Counted from the stretch's first letter, positions 47,908 through 57,935 are shown. The stretch: DNA of 64,000 nucleotides from CAVRUD01 sp963849635 (GCA_963849635.1 CAWKIA010000018.1:310001-374000), one strand, 5' to 3'. Notes: generated from the letters alone by a model not told the origin. Numbers and translations: made by a program.

Positions 47908-48735
47908 GTGCAGGCTGTGTCGGTTGGCACCGGAGACGTTCCGGCACTCCGTAAGGGTCTGGCGGTTCTCGAACTGCTGGCGTCCGACGGTCCACTAACG
48001 CTGGCGGAGATTCAGCATCGCGGGGCCCTGAACAAGACAATGACCTTCCGCCTGGTTCGAGTCTTGCGGGAGACTGGGTACGTCCGCCGCGACATAGAGA
48101 GTCACCGGTATTCGCTCGCACTCAAGCTGCTCGACCTCGGCGGTGCAGTTTCCAGTCGCCTCGACATCGTCCGCGCCGGTCAGTCACTGCTCAACCAATT
48201 GCGCGGAGAGTTCGGCGAGACGATCAACCTTGGTGTGATGGATGAAGGGCGCGTCGTCTATGTCGCGATGGCCGAAAGTAGCCGACCCGGCTTGCGGATG
48301 GCATCGCGCGTCGGTGGCAGCGGCTGCCTTCATTCAACCTCGATCGGCAAGGCGATTCTCGCATTCCTCCCAGAGCTGGACCGCGAGTCGGTGCTTTCGG
48401 ATCTGACATGGACGGCAGTGACACCGAAAACCATTACTAACGTTGCCGATCTGCAAGACGAGTTGGAGCGGACGCGGCTGCGCGGCTATGCAACCGACAA
48501 CGAGGAGAACGAGATCGGCGCCCGCTGCGTGGGCGTGCCGATTCTCGACGGCGACGGTCTCCCGCTCGCCGGGATCAGCGTCTCCGGTCCAACTGCGCGT
48601 ATGCACGACGACACCCTCGACGCAATGTCCAAACGCCTCTGGGAAGCGAGCCGGGAGATTTCGTCCATCCTTGGCTACCGCTTCGCGACCGCGGATGGCG
48701 CGTCAACGCATCTACGTCGCGTCGGCGAGGGATGA
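47908..48735 (+). CDS. IclR family transcriptional regulator
   Basis: A 275-residue regulator. The N-terminal winged helix (ALRKGLAVLELLASDGPLTL, then TMTFRLVRVLRETGYVRRD with YSLALKLLDLGG) is followed by the C-terminal GAF-like ligand-binding domain (ETINLGVMDEGRVVYVAMAE, LHSTSIGKAILAFLPE, YATDNEENEIGARCVGVPIL), which carries the family's conserved cysteine in ARCVGVPI. The GTG start follows GGAGG. It is divergent from the gene at 46518 and precedes the Opp-type importer, so it probably senses that pathway's substrate. Confidence 0.94.
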   Translation: MQAVSVGTGDVPALRKGLAVLELLASDGPLTLAEIQHRGALNKTMTFRLVRVLRETGYVRRDIESHRYSLALKLLDLGGAVSSRLDIVRAGQSLLNQLRGEFGETINLGVMDEGRVVYVAMAESSRPGLRMASRVGGSGCLHSTSIGKAILAFLPELDRESVLSDLTWTAVTPKTITNVADLQDELERTRLRGYATDNEENEIGARCVGVPILDGDGLPLAGISVSGPTARMHDDTLDAMSKRLWEASREISSILGYRFATADGASTHLRRVGEG

Positions 48736-48832
48736 AGGAGAGGAGGTACTACGCTCGGATCGCGTATCGCTCGCGCTAACTGGTCCGTCGTATCGGGCGG
48801 ACGCCGCGCATCACGGTCAGAAGGAGCAGGGA

Positions 48833-50528
48833 GTGAACGAGAAAATGGTCACACGGCGGCGATTCCTTACCACAACCACGGCCGTCGTCGGTGGCGCCGT
48901 GCTGGCGGGCCCGGTGACGCGGCGCGTCGCCACCGCCCAATCCTCCACGCCCGAAGCCGGGGCCGCGGGCCGGTGCCGGGCCACTCGGCGGCCAGGTAAA
49001 ATTCGCCTATGCAACCCCGGCCACCCTTAACCCGCTCTTCTCAACCGCCGGCGTTGACCAGGGCGTTTCGCGTCAAGTCTACGGCGCGCTCGTCGCCATG
49101 TCCGATACGCTCGAAGTCGATATGGATCTGGCCGAGTCGGTCGACATCTCGGAAGACGCCACGACCTACACCTTCCATCTGCGCGACGGCCTCATGTTCC
49201 CGGATGGCACCCCCCTGACCTCGGCGGATGTGATCTTCACGTTTACGCGGGCGATCGACCCGCGCACCGGCAGTTTCTGGCGCAGCCGCTTCCTCGCGAT
49301 CGAGGGCGCCGAGGCGTACGACGGCGAAACGGTCACGGACATCCCGGGGCTCCAGGCGCCGGACGACAAAACGGTCATCATGAAGCTCACCGCCCCGGAC
49401 GTGACCTGGCTCGTTACCCTGGGTGACTTCGCGGGCTTCTCCATCCTGCCAGAGCATGCCTTTGGGTCCATTCCGCCGGACCAGCTTCAGACTGCGTCAT
49501 TCACCTTCGCTCCCGGACCCGGAGCCGGGGCGTTCACCTTCGGCGAGTACCTGGCCGATCAGTATGTGTCGCTCAATCGAAACGACGCCTATCAGCCACC
49601 GAAGGCGAACATCGACCAGCTCTACCTGCCGATTCTGCCCCAGACCGTGACCGCGCTGTCGCAGCTCCAAAACGGCGAGCTCGACATCGCCCAGGTCCCG
49701 ATTCCGGATCTGGCCTCCGTCCAGGACAACCCCGACTTGACGGTGTCGAGCGAACCGTCGGTCATGATGCAATTCCTTGTGCCGAACTTGACGCGGCCCG
49801 AATTCGCGGACAAGCGCGTGCGCCAGGCTATGATCTATGCGCTCGACCGCGCGGCGATCGTCAAAGAGATCATGCTCGACAATGCGACGGTGATCAATTC
49901 CTGCTTCTTCGGCTGGGAATGGGAGAACGGCGAGCCGGAGGGGCTCAACACGTACCCCTACGACCCGGACAAGGCGAAGCAGTTGCTCCAGGAGGCGGGC
50001 TGGGACAGCAGCGTCACCATCGCGTCCCACTACATCCCGGGCAACCAGCTGGAGGAGTCGCTGCTCAACATCTTCGTCCAGCAATACAAAGACGTTGGGA
50101 TCAACGTCGAGCTGCAACAGGTCGACGTACCCGACTACACCAACCGCATCGTCAGTGGCGCCACAAACGGCCAAACCGGCGACTTCCAGCTCATGATCGG
50201 CAGCGGCGGCGTGATGGGTCAGGACCCGAACATCACGGTGAAATACCTCACCACGGCCGCCGCGACCCCGACCGGTTCCAACTACAACCACTTCTCCAAC
50301 GCCCAGGTCGATGACCTGATGATCCAGGGACGAGCGACGAACGACGTGGCGGAGCGCAAGCGGATTTACACCGAGGTCGCCAAGATCGTGAACGATGAGG
50401 CCATGTGGATCTTCCTGTGGCGGCTCAACGCGATCTACGGCGTCAACAAGCGCGTGCAAGGATTCAAGGCTCCGGGCCACCCGGGCCGCGTGATCTCCAG
50501 CGCGCACAAGTGGTCAGTCGCCCAGTAG
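48833..50528 (+). CDS. ABC transporter substrate-binding protein, family 5 (Opp/Dpp type), one frameshift
   Basis: An extracytoplasmic solute-binding protein of about 565 residues. The GTG start at 48833 has AAGGAG at good spacing. A Tat signal, TRRRFLTTTTAVVGGAVLAG, follows. Near 48970 the frame shifts; the mature protein continues with GGQVKFAYATPATLNPLFST and YTFHLRDGLMFPDGTPLTSA (the SBP_bac_5 hallmark), FADKRVRQAMIYALDRAAIV, and YDPDKAKQLLQEAGW. It is followed by an enolase-superfamily gene and two permeases, so it captures the substrate of that pathway. Family members bind peptides but also sugars and opines, so the peptide label is not safe. Confidence 0.88.
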
Positions 50529-50673
50529 ATACGGCTGCGTCCAAGTCGACGGGATAGTGCCGCGGCATGCGCAGCGGCTCAAACATCGGCGCCGCGCCGC
50601 CGCTCGGGCTTCGTTCAAGGCCCGGTTCGGCGGCGCGGCGTCCGCGCGGAGATCCAGGGGTGGGTATCGGTTC

Positions 50674-51795
50674 ATGAAGATCACCGAAATCAAGACGTTC
50701 GGCTGCACCGCGCACAGCTCCAACTTCCTCTTCGTCCGCATCGACACCGACGAGGGGATCAGCGGCGTCGGCGAAGCCACGCTCGAAAGTAAGGAGCTCT
50801 CCGCGCTCGGTGCGATCCAGGAGTGTTCCCGCGCGATCATGGGCAAGGATCCGCGCGACATCGAGCTCAACTGGGTGACGATGAATCGGCTGGCTCCCTG
50901 GAAGGGCGCCGCTCACTTCACCGCGATGAGCGCCCTCGAACACGCGATGTGGGACATCGCCGGCAAGGCCGCGAACCTGCCCGTCTACCGCCTGCTCGGC
51001 GGCCCGGTGCGGCAAAGCATCCGCGCCTACACCTGGCCCGGTCCGTATTCGTCTCCGGAAGGGTTGGGCGAGGCGGCGCTGAAGGCGCGCGAGGAGTTCG
51101 GCTACAACGACTTCAAGATCGATCCGTTCACCAGCTACTTCACCGTTACCGCCCACGAACTCGATTACCTCGACCGCTGCATGCGGGCACTGCGGGATGC
51201 AGTTGGTCCCGAGGCCGGCATCGCGGTCGATGGCCATTGGCGGTTCAACCCGCCCGCCGCCGTGCAGATCGCCAAGGTGATCGAACCGTACAACCCGCTC
51301 TTTCTTGAAGAGCCGTGCCTCTCCGATAACGACGAGGCCCTGGCATCCGTGCGCCGGCGCGTCAACGTGCCCCTCGCGACGGGCGAGCGCGGTTACACCC
51401 GCTGGGGCTTTTGGAACATGCTCAAGCTCGGGCTTGTTGATGTCATCCAGCCCGATCTCTGCCACGCCGGGGGAATCCTCGAAACGCGCAAGATCGCGGC
51501 GATGGCGGAACCGACCGGCGTCATGGTCGCACCGCATAACCCGAACGGGCCGGTCTCCTTAGCGGCGACTGTCCATTTCGCGGCCTGCACGCCCAATTTC
51601 CTGATCACGGAGTCGGTCCACACCCGTAATGATGTGGCGCACAAAATCGCCAAGGAGTACTTGACGGTCGTCGATGGCGCGATTCCACTGCCGACCGCGC
51701 CGGGACTCGGCGTCGAACTGGACTTCGACGCGATCGCGGAGATTCCGATGGAGTCGCGCGAACTGCTGCCGCTCGACACGAGGGTAGTTGTCTGA
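50674..51795 (+). CDS. Enolase-superfamily dehydratase (mandelate racemase/galactonate dehydratase-like)
   Basis: A 373-residue enzyme that abstracts a proton alpha to a carboxylate, probably dehydrating a sugar acid. The N-terminal capping domain (residues 1-115, with LEHAMWDIAGKAANLPVYRL) precedes the TIM barrel. Metal ligands are D186 (in VDGHWRFN), E212 (LEEP) and E238 (GER). His188 beside D186 and His288 (VAPHNPNGP) are the candidate acid/base residues, as in galactonate-type dehydratases. The ATG at 50674 is chosen over a start 117 bases upstream in low-quality sequence. It lies between the binding protein and permeases, so import and first catabolic step are co-encoded. Confidence 0.9.
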   Translation: MKITEIKTFGCTAHSSNFLFVRIDTDEGISGVGEATLESKELSALGAIQECSRAIMGKDPRDIELNWVTMNRLAPWKGAAHFTAMSALEHAMWDIAGKAANLPVYRLLGGPVRQSIRAYTWPGPYSSPEGLGEAALKAREEFGYNDFKIDPFTSYFTVTAHELDYLDRCMRALRDAVGPEAGIAVDGHWRFNPPAAVQIAKVIEPYNPLFLEEPCLSDNDEALASVRRRVNVPLATGERGYTRWGFWNMLKLGLVDVIQPDLCHAGGILETRKIAAMAEPTGVMVAPHNPNGPVSLAATVHFAACTPNFLITESVHTRNDVAHKIAKEYLTVVDGAIPLPTAPGLGVELDFDAIAEIPMESRELLPLDTRVVV

Positions 51796-51868
51796 GCAGC
51801 CTGAACGCCCGCCTGCGCGTCGAATTGAAACTGCGCCACGCGCCGGCGGAGCCAAGGGGATATCACTC

Positions 51869-52831
51869 GTGAGACAGTATCTGTTGCGGCGGCTCGTCAT
51901 CAGCATCCCGGTGCTGATCGGGATCTCCATGTTCACCTTCGCGATGGTCGCGATCGCGCCGGGGAATGCGGTGACAGCGATGATCAATCCCGAATCGGCG
52001 GGCCTTCTCGGGCCGGATTGGGTCAAGCAGCAAGAGGAAAAATTGGGACTCAACGATCCCATTCCGATTCGGTACTTGCGCTGGAGCCAGCAGGTTCTGC
52101 AAGGCAACCTCGGCTATTCGGCCGCCGACCAGCAGCCGATCGCGAATAAAATCGGCGTGCGGATCCAGCCGACGCTGCTCTTGATGGGCACCGCGCTGCT
52201 GATCAGCCTCCTGATCGCTATTCCGATCGGCATCCTCTCCGCGATTAAGCAGTATTCGATCGTCGACTATCTGGCGACGATCCTCGGTCTAATTGCGATC
52301 TCGATCCCGTCATTTTTCTTGGCGCTCGCGGGCATCTTTATCTTCGGACTGAAGCTGGGCTGGTTACCGGTCGCCGGGATGCACACGATTGGCGGGCGGC
52401 ATACGTTCGGCGATCTGATGCATCACCTGTTGTTGCCATCCGTTGTGCTCGGGCTGGCCAGCGCGGCGCCGCTCATCCGGTACGTCCGGTCGAGCATGCT
52501 TGAAGTGATTCATCAGCCCTATGTCAGCGTTGCCCGCGCCAAGGGGCTTACGGAGCGGGTAGTGTTGTTTCGCCACGCGGCCCGCAACGCGCTCATCCCG
52601 GTCATCACCGTCGTTGCGCTGGCACTTCCGAATCTGCTCGGTGGCACTGTCATCATCGAAACGATCTTCGCCTGGCCGGGTATGGGCCAGCTTGCGATCA
52701 CGGCGGTGCGGGGGCGTGACTTCCCGATGATCTTGGCGCTCAATTTGCTCATCGCAAGCTTGATCCTGTTCTGTAATCTCGTGGCCGATGTCTTGTACGG
52801 GGTCATCGACCCCCGGATCAAATACTCTTAA
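51869..52831 (+). CDS. Opp/Dpp-type ABC permease (OppB-like)
   Basis: A 320-residue inner-membrane permease with six helices. The N-terminus RQYLLRRLVISIPVLIGISM FTFAMVA is typical of OppB/DppB. Also seen are PGNAVTAMINPESAG with a conserved LGLNDPI, the permease EAA-like loop PYVSVARAKGLTERVVLFRH AARNALIP, and the end GVIDPRIKYS. I prefer the GTG at 51869 (AAGGGG upstream). A frame opening at 51788 would overlap the dehydratase. It needs OppD/F-type ATPases, which are not encoded in this cluster. Confidence 0.92.
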   Translation: MRQYLLRRLVISIPVLIGISMFTFAMVAIAPGNAVTAMINPESAGLLGPDWVKQQEEKLGLNDPIPIRYLRWSQQVLQGNLGYSAADQQPIANKIGVRIQPTLLLMGTALLISLLIAIPIGILSAIKQYSIVDYLATILGLIAISIPSFFLALAGIFIFGLKLGWLPVAGMHTIGGRHTFGDLMHHLLLPSVVLGLASAAPLIRYVRSSMLEVIHQPYVSVARAKGLTERVVLFRHAARNALIPVITVVALALPNLLGGTVIIETIFAWPGMGQLAITAVRGRDFPMILALNLLIASLILFCNLVADVLYGVIDPRIKYS

Positions 52832-52993
52832 CGATGATCCGCAAGGGCAGGCTTTTTGTTTTGCGCATCGTGTATAGAACTGCAGAACCACGCGGGATGA
52901 CCGGTCCAAACGGATCATCCGGTGCCTCCGTTCGGAATCCGTCCTCAGCTGGGTCCGGGCCGCTCCTCGCGGAAACAAGGTTTGGGGGTCGTC

Positions 52994-53902
52994 ATGAGCG
53001 GCGCGGTTGAATCGATCGGTTCGGCCGAGGCGAAGGAAGCGAGGTCGCTGGAGCAGGTTCGTCCGCGTGCGGGCGCCTGGCGGCGTTTCAGCCATCACCG
53101 TCTCGCGGTGATCGGTGCGGTCATTCTCCTGGCCCTGACCCTCGCCGCGGTCGCTGCGCCGTTGATCACCGATCAGGACCCAAATCGCGCCAGTATCTCG
53201 CTCTACCGCAAGCCACCCTCCATGGACCATATCCTCGGCTCCGATGCCTCCGGCCGTGATGTCCTCAGCCGGCTGCTCCACGCCGGGCGAGTCTCGCTCT
53301 CGGTCGGGCTCGTCTCGGTCGCGATCTACACCGCGATCGGCGTCATCCTTGGCGCTTTCGCCGGCTTCTACGGTGGATGGATCGATTCGACGATCATGCG
53401 GCTGGCGGACATCGTGCTCGCCTTCCCCACATTAGTGATCATCATCACGCTCGTCTCGCTCTTGGGACCAAGTATCTGGAACATCATGGTGGTGATCGGA
53501 TTGCTCGGCTGGCCGCCGATCGCCCGCATTCTCCGCGCGCAATTCCTCTCGCTCCGCGAACAGGAGTTCGTCGTCGCCTCGCGGGCGATGGGCGCCAGCA
53601 ACGGCCGGATCATCTTCCGCCACCTGCTGCCGAACGCATTGGCGCCGATCATCGTCGCGGCGACCTTTGGCATTGCCGGCGCGATCCTGCTCGAAGCGGG
53701 TCTGAGCTTTCTCGGGCTGGGTGTGCAGCCGCCGACAGCGAGCTGGGGCAATATGCTCAACGAGGCTCAATCGTTGCCGGTCTTGGAATCGATGCCGTGG
53801 CTCTGGTTGCCGCCCGGCGTGATGATCGCTCTGGCCGTGCTCTCGATCAACTTCATCGGCGACGGACTTCGAGACGCCTTCGATCCGCACCATGTGCGCT
53901 GA
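52994..53902 (+). CDS. Opp/Dpp-type ABC permease (OppC-like)
   Basis: A 302-residue inner-membrane permease, partner of the preceding OppB-like protein. The N-terminal helix is HRLAVIGAVILLALTLAAVA. The OppC signature HILGSDASGRDVLSRLLHAG is followed by RVSLSVGLVSVAI and further helices, and the coupling loop reads EFVVASRAMGASNGRIIFRH LLPNALAPIIV. It ends GDGLRDAFDPHHVR. The ATG at 52994 with GGGGG upstream is preferred over 52922. The gap to OppB is 162 bases, long for an operon but without an obvious terminator. Confidence 0.93.
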   Translation: MSGAVESIGSAEAKEARSLEQVRPRAGAWRRFSHHRLAVIGAVILLALTLAAVAAPLITDQDPNRASISLYRKPPSMDHILGSDASGRDVLSRLLHAGRVSLSVGLVSVAIYTAIGVILGAFAGFYGGWIDSTIMRLADIVLAFPTLVIIITLVSLLGPSIWNIMVVIGLLGWPPIARILRAQFLSLREQEFVVASRAMGASNGRIIFRHLLPNALAPIIVAATFGIAGAILLEAGLSFLGLGVQPPTASWGNMLNEAQSLPVLESMPWLWLPPGVMIALAVLSINFIGDGLRDAFDPHHVR

Positions 53903-53925
53903 GCCGGAAGCCGGCTTGAGCGCGG

Positions 53926-54423
53926 TCAGGACTCCCGGCTCAGCCTGATCCGCTTCGTGCCGTCCATTCGCATCTTGCGGCAAGCGGCCGCGAACTCATC
54001 CAGTCCCGCGTCGATCGTTCCCCATACGCTGCCGCGCCAACCTTCCTCCGTAGGAAGACGAAGGTTGGCTGCACCGTAGGAGAAGAAGAGTTCGTGAACG
54101 TCGTCCCCGGGACGGAGCCATTCGGGGTCAAAGTCTTCGAGATAGCGCAGTCCGTTCCACGGTTGGAAGAAATAGAGGATATCGCCGGCCTTCGGGTAGA
54201 TGGTGTGGTTCTCGATGGGCAGGTCCTTGGCGTCGCGGAGCGCGGGGAAGTTATAGAAGAAGACGACTGGACCCGTGGTCGCTGTGTGGATCAGTCGCCG
54301 TTCCACTGGGGTTTCGAGCGCCTCCCAAATGGCGGCACAGGTCAGTGGCGCTCGGTCCTCTAACATCCTGACAGAGGCTGAAAGGCCGAGTTCGGGAATT
54401 GCCAGCGCGATCCGCCGGTCCAT
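53926..54423 (-). CDS. DUF3830 (cyclophilin-like) family protein
   Basis: A 165-residue cytosolic protein. MLEDRAPLTCAAIWEALETP and the later HTIYPKAGDILYFFQPWNG match the DUF3830 family, which has a cyclophilin-like barrel, together with HELFFSYGAANLRLPTEEGW. Members commonly sit next to Opp-type transporters and amidohydrolases in catabolic clusters, as here (convergent with the OppC-like gene). The biochemical role is unknown. Confidence 0.8.
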   Translation of the reverse strand: MDRRIALAIPELGLSASVRMLEDRAPLTCAAIWEALETPVERRLIHTATTGPVVFFYNFPALRDAKDLPIENHTIYPKAGDILYFFQPWNGLRYLEDFDPEWLRPGDDVHELFFSYGAANLRLPTEEGWRGSVWGTIDAGLDEFAAACRKMRMDGTKRIRLSRES

Positions 54424-54630
54424 TTGTGCGTGCCTCCTTTTGGCCGCAGTTTTGTCAATGCATGCGGTTACCCGTCAGTCATGACGGTGGCATGGGTGGC
54501 GTCTTATAACCAGCCGGTTCTCGACCTCGCGACTCCAAACGGCTAGGTTTGGATCGAGCTTCATCGAGTCACGCCGTTTGCTGAGGCCGCCCGCGGTGCG
54601 CGGCAATAACGGTTCGACAAACGAGGTGAA

Positions 54631-55437
54631 TCACGGAAGCTCGCGAGCGGCGGTGCCTGCCACCGGATCGGAATTGTTGAGCCTGTAGCCCGAGGTCACC
54701 AGATTGATGAGCTCGGCAACAGTAGTGTCGGCGGTACGCGTGTCGTAGACGATCTTGCCTCCACTGAGGAAATTGATCCGATCGCACACCTCGAACACCT
54801 GGCCGTAGTTGTGGGCGATCAGGATGATCGAGATATCTCCGCGCTTCTTCAATTCCAGCACAAGGTTCAGCACGAGACGGCTTTCGCGCACGCCGAGCGC
54901 GGCGAGTGGCTCGTCCATGATCAGCACGGTGGGGTTGGAATAGATGGAACGGGCTACGGCGATGCTCTGGCGCTGACCGCCGGAGAGCATCGAGACCGTG
55001 TTGTCGACGTTAGGAACGCGGATCCCAAGGTTGCTCAAATACTCGATGGTTAACCGACGCATCGACCGATTGTCGAGCAAGGGGATCCCCAGGATGCGCT
55101 TTTTCCGCTCTCGGCCCAGGAACATGTTGTGGTAGACGCTGAGATCATTGACCAGCGCCAAATCCTGGTAAACGGTCTGGATACCCATGGCGCGGGCCTC
55201 GATCGGCGAGCTCAGGTTGACCGGCTTGCCGTCGAATGTATAGGTACCACTATCAGGCTTGTGAAAGCCACAGAGGATCTTGATCAGCGTGGACTTGCCC
55301 GCGCCGTTGTCCCCCACAAGACCTAGCACCTCGCCGCGATGCAGGCGCAGACTGACATCGGTCAGAGCCGTGACCGCGCCGAAGCGCTTACTCAGATGCT
55401 CGGCCTCAAGGATGACCGGAGCAGCAGCATCGACCAT
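54631..55437 (-). CDS. Sugar-type ABC transporter ATPase (single domain)
   Basis: A 268-residue ATPase of the FrcA/RbsA half type: Walker A GDNGAGKST, signature MLSGGQRQSIAVARSI, Walker B VLIMDEPLAALGV, H-loop IILIAHNYGQ. Single-domain members of this carbohydrate-uptake (CUT2) family pair with RbsC-type permeases. The ATG overlaps the permease stop by one base (TGATG), so the two are coupled. This is the last gene of a minus-strand import operon. Confidence 0.92.
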   Translation of the reverse strand: MVDAAAPVILEAEHLSKRFGAVTALTDVSLRLHRGEVLGLVGDNGAGKSTLIKILCGFHKPDSGTYTFDGKPVNLSSPIEARAMGIQTVYQDLALVNDLSVYHNMFLGRERKKRILGIPLLDNRSMRRLTIEYLSNLGIRVPNVDNTVSMLSGGQRQSIAVARSIYSNPTVLIMDEPLAALGVRESRLVLNLVLELKKRGDISIILIAHNYGQVFEVCDRINFLSGGKIVYDTRTADTTVAELINLVTSGYRLNNSDPVAGTAARELP

Positions 55438-56504
55438 CAGCGCTTCCTCCGCACCCGCACAGCATCCACTTGCACACTGAGGATCATGGCCGCCAGGATC
55501 GCCGCACCGAGGTAAATATTGGACGCCGTGGCTTGGGCGCCCAGAAGCACCAACCCATTGTTGAGGCAGGAGATCACGAAAGCGCCGATCAAAGCGCCGA
55601 TCACAGTGCCGGACCCACCCGTGAGTGCCGTGCCGCCGATCACGGCGGCGGCAATGGCCAGCAACGTCAGATTGCTTCCGCCGGCATCGGGAGCCGCGGA
55701 GCCCGAGACGGTGGCGGTAATCAAACCGGTCAACGAGGCCAATCCACCCAGGATCATGAAGGCGGCGATCTTCATGCGATCAGTGCGCACGCCGATCTCC
55801 CGCGCAGCCAGCAGGTTGCTTCCGGTGGAGATCACATGAAGGCCAAAGGTGGTGCGGGAAAGGACGACCGTCAGGATCAGCACGACTGCTAAGGTCCAGA
55901 TGATCGGTGTGAAGCCGGTGAGACCGTCCCACGAGAAGAGCGAGTCGAGCGGACCAAATCGATTCTCGCCAAAGACCAGGTTGAATGGCTCTTGCACCGG
56001 CATCCGGATGGGCTGGCTGTGCGCAAACGAGACCGTGAAACCAGTGATGAGAAAGAATGTTCCGAGCGTGGTAATCAACGCTGGGATGCGTAACTTGACG
56101 GTGATGAATCCGTTAAAGAACCCGACGCCGACACCGATCAGGATAGCTACTGGAGCGCGACAGCCAGAGCGACCAATCCCCAGTCGGTGCTCATCCGAAT
56201 CATCAGGTACGGAGCCATGGCGAAGGTCGCACCGACAGACAGGTCGATCTCACCGGTAATCATCACCAGGACGATACCCACGGAGATCAATCCCAATCCG
56301 GGCCGTGTCCCGCAGCACCACACTCATCAGGGGGCTACTCAGGAAGACGCTGTTGTTGATCTGTATATACGCAACGAGCAAGACCGCGACGGTGGCGATG
56401 CTCGCTTCCCGATGACGGGCGACGATCGCGAGGGCAGCCTCTAGCCATTGCCGGCTCCGCGCCAGCGTGTCCACTTGAGTCTCGGATGCGATCTCCTGTG
56501 CCAT
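55437..56504 (-). CDS. RbsC-type sugar ABC permease, two frameshifts
   Basis: A CUT2-family permease of about 356 residues when shifts near 56295 and 56160 are repaired. N-terminus: REASIATVAVLLVAYIQINN. Middle frame: IGLISVGIVLVMITGEIDLS then VGATFAMAPYL, the diagnostic GEIDLSVG block of RbsC/XylH/AraH permeases. C-terminal frame: FFNGFITVKLRIPALITTLG, STGSNLLAAREIGVRTDRMK, and AAVIGGTALTGGSGTVIGAL. The ATG at 56504 follows GTAGGGAA. All conserved motifs are present across frames, so the shifts may be assembly errors. Confidence 0.85.
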
Positions 56505-56710
56505 CTTCCCTACTTCTGTTTATCCATCGGGAATTATTGTCCACCGTAGACGGTACCGAGAACTGGCGCATCCCGCAATCGGCTTCGACCCTCATCGAAC
56601 GGTGAACTTCAGATCTCACTGCTGCGCCGGCACCTCACCCGTGGTCATTGGCCACAACTCGACCGGAATGGCTCGAATCTGTGGGCCTGTGACGGCGAAA
56701 TCGCCAGATG

Positions 56711-56746
56711 AACAGGGACGCCAGCTGGATTGCCGGCGTCCCTGTT
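56711..56746 (-). terminator. 12-bp perfect stem-loop between binding-protein and permease genes
   Basis: AACAGGGACGCC pairs with GGCGTCCCTGTT around a 12-base loop. There is no T run after it on the minus strand, so it is more likely an RNA-stabilising or attenuating structure that keeps binding-protein mRNA abundant than a strict terminator. Confidence 0.65.
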
Positions 56747-56770
56747 TGCTCGTCGTTCGCACGAGGGCAG

Positions 56771-56802
56771 CGATGGATAGGGGACTATCCCCCTATCCAT
56801 CG
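56771..56802 (-). terminator. 13-bp perfect stem-loop after the binding-protein gene
   Basis: CGATGGATAGGGG pairs with CCCCTATCCATCG around a 6-base loop, 17 bases after the binding-protein stop. It is the first of two strong hairpins in the gap before the permease. Confidence 0.7.
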
Positions 56803-56818
56803 ATCGACGATTCGATCG

Positions 56819-57898
56819 CTACTGCGGTGCCGCGTCGGTGCTGCCCTCGAACCGGGACGGGCTAGTGTAGATGTCGACATTGTCCTTCGTGACGTATGCC
56901 AAGCTGGTATCGGTGTTCGCAGGGGAGACCGCGCCGCCCGAAAGCTTGTAGAGGTAGATCTGCAGAGTCGGAATAAAGCCTTGCAGGTACGGTTGCTGGT
57001 CGGTGGTGAAGGTCATGTCGCCGCTGGCGATCAGCGCGATGGTCTCTGGTAGCAGGTCGTATCCGGCCGTGATGACTCCCTCCGCCGCCAGACCATACTT
57101 CTGGGAGAGCTTGCCCACAGCCAGAGAATCGGTTGCGCCGGTGCCGAAAAAGCCCACCACATCCTCGTTAGCGAGATAGTAGGCTTCGATGCGGGACTCT
57201 TGCGTGGCCTGATCGACACCAGATTCGAGGGTATCGAACGTGACGGGATCTCCCGCGTCATGGATAGCCTGGATGTAGCCGTCGAGTCGCGGCTGCAGAT
57301 TCAGCGAACCGGGCGTGGCGATGGAAAGCATCACCTTACCGCCCGGTGCCACCATCGGCAGCCATTTTTGGGCGATGTTGTAGCCAGATTGGTAGAGACT
57401 CTGGCCAACGTAGGCGAGCCGGGCATTGGGGGTCGTGTCGGCGTTGTACCCGATCACCGGGATACCGATACTCATCGCATCGTCAGTTGGCTGGTTGAAC
57501 GCCTCGGCGTCGACCAAGCACACCGCGATGCCGTCCACCTTGTCAGCAATGGCCGTCTGCATAGCGGACACCATCTCGGTGACGGTGGAAGTCTGCGAGC
57601 CGGTCCACTGGTGGGTACAGCCCAAGAACGCGCAGGCATCCTCGATTCCGTAGACCGTCGGTGTGAAGAACGGGTTGGTCGTCACATGGTTGACGAACGT
57701 GATCTTGTAGTCCTTTTGCGGCAATCCGCCGGCAGCCAGTGCCTCACGGACTGATCTCCTACCCATTCCCGCGCCGAGCGCCGCGGCCGCAGCGCCGCCC
57801 AAGCCCAACTTCGTCACCATTCCGAGTGCCTTGCGTCGACTCAGCTCGTAACTGGCGCGCTGGGCCGCTGGCATGCTTTCGAGGACATCCTTCTCCAT
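56819..57898 (-). CDS. Sugar ABC transporter substrate-binding protein (periplasmic-binding type I)
   Basis: A 359-residue extracytoplasmic binding protein for the CUT2 importer. The leader has a twin-arginine-like start (ELSRRKALGMVTKLGLGG). The mature part reads KITFVNHVTTNPFFTPTVYG, MVSAMQTAIADKVDGIAVCL, IPVIGYNADTTPNARLAYVG, and FFGTGATDSLAVGKLSQKYG, the RbsB/LacI-like fold pattern, ending with TDQQPYLQGFIPTLQIYLYK. It is the first gene of the operon, with a TGTCGCGACA palindrome 28 bases upstream. Ligand is probably a monosaccharide or polyol. Confidence 0.92.
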   Translation of the reverse strand: MEKDVLESMPAAQRASYELSRRKALGMVTKLGLGGAAAAALGAGMGRRSVREALAAGGLPQKDYKITFVNHVTTNPFFTPTVYGIEDACAFLGCTHQWTGSQTSTVTEMVSAMQTAIADKVDGIAVCLVDAEAFNQPTDDAMSIGIPVIGYNADTTPNARLAYVGQSLYQSGYNIAQKWLPMVAPGGKVMLSIATPGSLNLQPRLDGYIQAIHDAGDPVTFDTLESGVDQATQESRIEAYYLANEDVVGFFGTGATDSLAVGKLSQKYGLAAEGVITAGYDLLPETIALIASGDMTFTTDQQPYLQGFIPTLQIYLYKLSGGAVSPANTDTSLAYVTKDNVDIYTSPSRFEGSTDAAPQ

Positions 57899-57925
57899 TG
57901 ATGGACTGCCTTTCTATTCTTAACT

Positions 57926-57935
57926 TGTCGCGACA
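57926..57935 (-). promoter_or_regulatory. TGTCGCGACA palindrome upstream of sugar-binding gene
   Basis: A perfect 10-base palindrome lies in the 5' leader of the import operon. LacI-type regulators of such operons bind palindromes with a central CG, so this is a candidate operator. No regulator gene is adjacent. Confidence 0.4.
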
